Positions 62,596-64,000 of a stretch of 64,000 bases of DNA are shown here, in pieces (the stretch's first letter is position 1; each line of letters starts with the position of its first letter). The notes beneath the pieces are model-generated. The model saw nothing but the letters and a program-made list of their open reading frames with translations, did no database searches and had not been told where the DNA came from. This stretch comes from UBA11403 sp963784615 (GTDB lineage: Bacteria; Pseudomonadota; Gammaproteobacteria; Legionellales; Legionellaceae). Location: contig CAWASG010000002.1 of NCBI GenBank assembly GCA_963784615.1, forward strand, positions 310,001-374,000. Direction: 5' to 3'. The position numbers were made by a program, and so were the translations under genes.

Positions 62596-62618
62596 TCGAT
62601 TGGTTCAGAAATATCTCA

Positions 62619-62648
62619 ATGGGGCATTGTCAAATGCCCCATTTTTTT
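62619..62648 (+). terminator. Intrinsic terminator after flagellin
   Basis: ATGGGGCATT (62619-62628) pairs perfectly with AATGCCCCAT (62633-62642), loop GTCA, followed by six T. It starts 23 bases after the flagellin stop. A REP-like copy begins immediately after it. Confidence 0.93.
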
Positions 62649-62687
62649 GTAGGTTGGGCTTCGGCTTACAGCCTCAACCCAACCTAC
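62649..62687. repeat. REP-like repeat, copy 5 (short form)
   Basis: GTAGGTTGGG (62649-62658) pairs with CCCAACCTAC (62678-62687); the inner part is a shortened GGCTTCGGCTTACAGCC hairpin. A single-unit version of the family between the flagellin terminator and the prs gene. Confidence 0.85.
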
Positions 62688-62707
62688 TGTTCAATCTGTT
62701 ATTGGTT

Positions 62708-63595
62708 CTAATTTTGGGATAATACATTAACAATCATATCGCTTACATCAATCTGATTTGAAGCATGCTCAATCGTATTACAGGTTACAACACTTGAAGT
62801 CCCAGCATGACGTAATTCATCATAGGCTTGTCCAGAAAATAAAGCGTGTACGCCGATACATACGGGTGGTTTCATCAGGAGCGATTGGAGGTGATGAACC
62901 GTTTCAATCATGGTTGCTGCGGTTGAAATGATGTCATCAACCAGTATGGGCGTATAAGATCGATATTGCTGAATGTTCGGAAGAGAGACTTTAACACGAT
63001 GATCGTCATAGCGTATTTTATCCAAAATAGTAAAGGGCATGTTGATTTTTCCTGCAATTTCCGACACCCATTGCGAGCTTTCCGCATCGGGGCCAATCAG
63101 GATCCCATCCGGGATATTGGTTTTTATCCATTCGCCAATACAATCTGTTGCATGTAACGCTGTGGCTGGAATCGAATAGATCTCACTTAACTGATGCACC
63201 CGATGAAGGTGAGGATCAATTGTGATTAATCCATCAAAATAATGCGAAATAAGTTTGGAAAAGTAACGAGACGTGATGCTTTCTCCTGGGTGAAACTGAA
63301 TATCCTGGCGCATGTAGGGCAGATAGGGGGCGACCAATGTAATCTTTTTCGCACCTAATGCACGGGCGGTTTCTGAGGCAAATAAAAGCGGTAGGATTTT
63401 GGAGTTAGGATGGACTAAGTTTGCAATAAAGATGATGTCTCTATCCTCGACTAACGTCTTGATTTCGATGCCTGTTTCTTCGTCAGGAAAGGTGTGAATG
63501 GTGATATCACCTATATCGCAACCTATTTTTTGACTAATAGAATGTGCTAAGGATTCGTTGCCAAAAAGCGCGAACACGATAGGGGGCTGATTCAT
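62708..63595 (-). CDS. prs: Ribose-phosphate diphosphokinase (PRPP synthetase), short form
   Basis: Makes PRPP from ribose 5-phosphate and ATP for nucleotide and histidine synthesis. The 295-residue protein has FPDEETGIEI near residue 37, PYLPYMRQDIQFHPGESI near 88, the DPHLHRVHQLSEIYSIPA block (His-containing variant loop) near 130 and the PRPP-binding LVDDIISTAATM near 210. It is shorter than canonical Prs (about 315) and uses the DPHLHR loop seen in a divergent group, so it may be a second isoenzyme. It converges on flagellin across the terminator and repeat. Confidence 0.88.
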   Translation of the reverse strand: MNQPPIVFALFGNESLAHSISQKIGCDIGDITIHTFPDEETGIEIKTLVEDRDIIFIANLVHPNSKILPLLFASETARALGAKKITLVAPYLPYMRQDIQFHPGESITSRYFSKLISHYFDGLITIDPHLHRVHQLSEIYSIPATALHATDCIGEWIKTNIPDGILIGPDAESSQWVSEIAGKINMPFTILDKIRYDDHRVKVSLPNIQQYRSYTPILVDDIISTAATMIETVHHLQSLLMKPPVCIGVHALFSGQAYDELRHAGTSSVVTCNTIEHASNQIDVSDMIVNVLSQN

Positions 63596-63627
63596 AGGAT
63601 TGACTCACTTGTGTTGTTTTGATGTCC

Positions 63628-64000
63628 CTAAACGGGCTCAATGGTTTTATTTCGTGCCGATTGATGGCGCTCTTGTAATTCAACATCGATATAGCGATCA
63701 GTTGTTGCGCTCGAGCAATGTCCAGCGTCATCACGAACGTGTTCACGTGGACGTATTTTGACATCATCAGAAATCCCCGTGTGACGAAGCCAATGGACGG
63801 TTGCTGCAAGTAAGCCTTCTGCTTCTTCGAGTTGATTACTTTGGCGTAATCGCTCTGCTGCCAAATCAAAACAGCCCTGAACCAGTCGTCTTATAGGGGC
63901 CGTGTCACTCATTGGTCCAGTTCCGCGTATTTTGGGGATCAGAGGAGAATTATCAGCAGGGGAGGGCAGGCGTGATAATCCCAAAAATCGTCGCCATCGA
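63628..64000 (-). CDS. Tyrosine recombinase, C-terminal part (runs off the right edge)
   Basis: The last ~120 residues of a phage-integrase-type recombinase. The second catalytic box (HWLRHTGIS, the HxxR motif), a conserved RPREHVRDDAGHCSSATTDR stretch and the nucleophile Tyr in TTDRYIDVE are present. The frame stays open to the window edge, so the N-terminal part lies outside. It is on the minus strand, ending 33 bases from the prs start. Such enzymes catalyse site-specific integration or resolution; which element it serves is unknown from this window. Confidence 0.9.
   Translation of the reverse strand, partial: RWRRFLGLSRLPSPADNSPLIPKIRGTGPMSDTAPIRRLVQGCFDLAAERLRQSNQLEEAEGLLAATVHWLRHTGISDDVKIRPREHVRDDAGHCSSATTDRYIDVELQERHQSARNKTIEPV

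Overview
The window reads as a gammaproteobacterial chromosome segment. The support is the HemB, MutS, ObgE-L27-L21, L25-Pth-YchF and Cca-Orn gene sets, IspB, and a flagellar system with FlgM/FlgN and sigma-28-like promoter motifs. Many palindromic repeats and host-interaction-like accessory genes (a patatin, Ala-rich unknown proteins) would suit a Legionellales-type lineage, but that placement is an inference; no rRNA is present to test it.

Left part (0-11.6 kb): an unknown 557-aa protein, an NhaC-type Na+/H+ antiporter, and a signalling operon of a membrane sensor kinase, a single-domain response regulator and a third gene encoding REC-PAS-GAF-GGDEF-EAL. The third gene is split by a 3.3-kb IS21-family element (5866-9181). 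The element has a 5-bp target duplication, istA/istB and two extra small genes. Removing the element and one duplication restores an in-frame 860-aa protein.

11.7-24 kb: hemB-mutS on the minus strand, small unknown genes, a 218-bp nested palindromic mobile unit (MITE-like), wecB, and an nfrB-like glycosyltransferase/MshEN gene cut off at its 5' end by an ISAs1-family element. WecB and NfrB are known partners in a c-di-GMP-controlled ManNAc-type exopolysaccharide route in E. coli. A c-di-GMP enzyme gene and the likely c-di-GMP-responsive synthase gene are therefore both IS-broken here. A gene-poor stretch with a secreted protein, a lipoprotein and a small membrane protein follows.

24-39.3 kb: housekeeping genes (cinA-like, obgE, rpmA, rplU, rplY, pth, ychF, ispB, rsgA, cca, orn, queH). 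Among them are a tRNA-Pro(CGG), a 2.3-kb decayed island between two copies of the tRNA 3' end, two nucleotidyltransferase/HI0074 (HepT-MntA-like) gene pairs and a patatin-like lipase.

39.7-62.6 kb: a large flagellar cluster. fliK-flgBCDEFGH-flgKL-flgI-flgJ-flgM-flgN lie on plus, fliS-fliE-fliF-fliG-fliH-fliI-fliJ-fliQ on minus, and fliD and flagellin on plus. The order (flgKL before flgI; fliQ directly after fliJ) is unusual. fliM, fliN, fliO, fliP, fliR, flhA, flhB, flgA and the stator genes are not in the window. The right edge holds a short-type PRPP synthetase and the C-terminal part of a tyrosine recombinase.

Dispersed palindromes sit in many intergenic spaces: a REP-like family with core TAGGTTGGGTTGAGCGAGAG, an AGGGTCTGTCGAC family and two other inverted repeats. 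I saw no CRISPR array and no complete prophage. The best candidates for follow-up are the paired IS lesions in c-di-GMP and exopolysaccharide genes, the tRNA-bounded island, the repeat bracketed by a duplicated flgD start, and the passenger genes of the IS21-type element.
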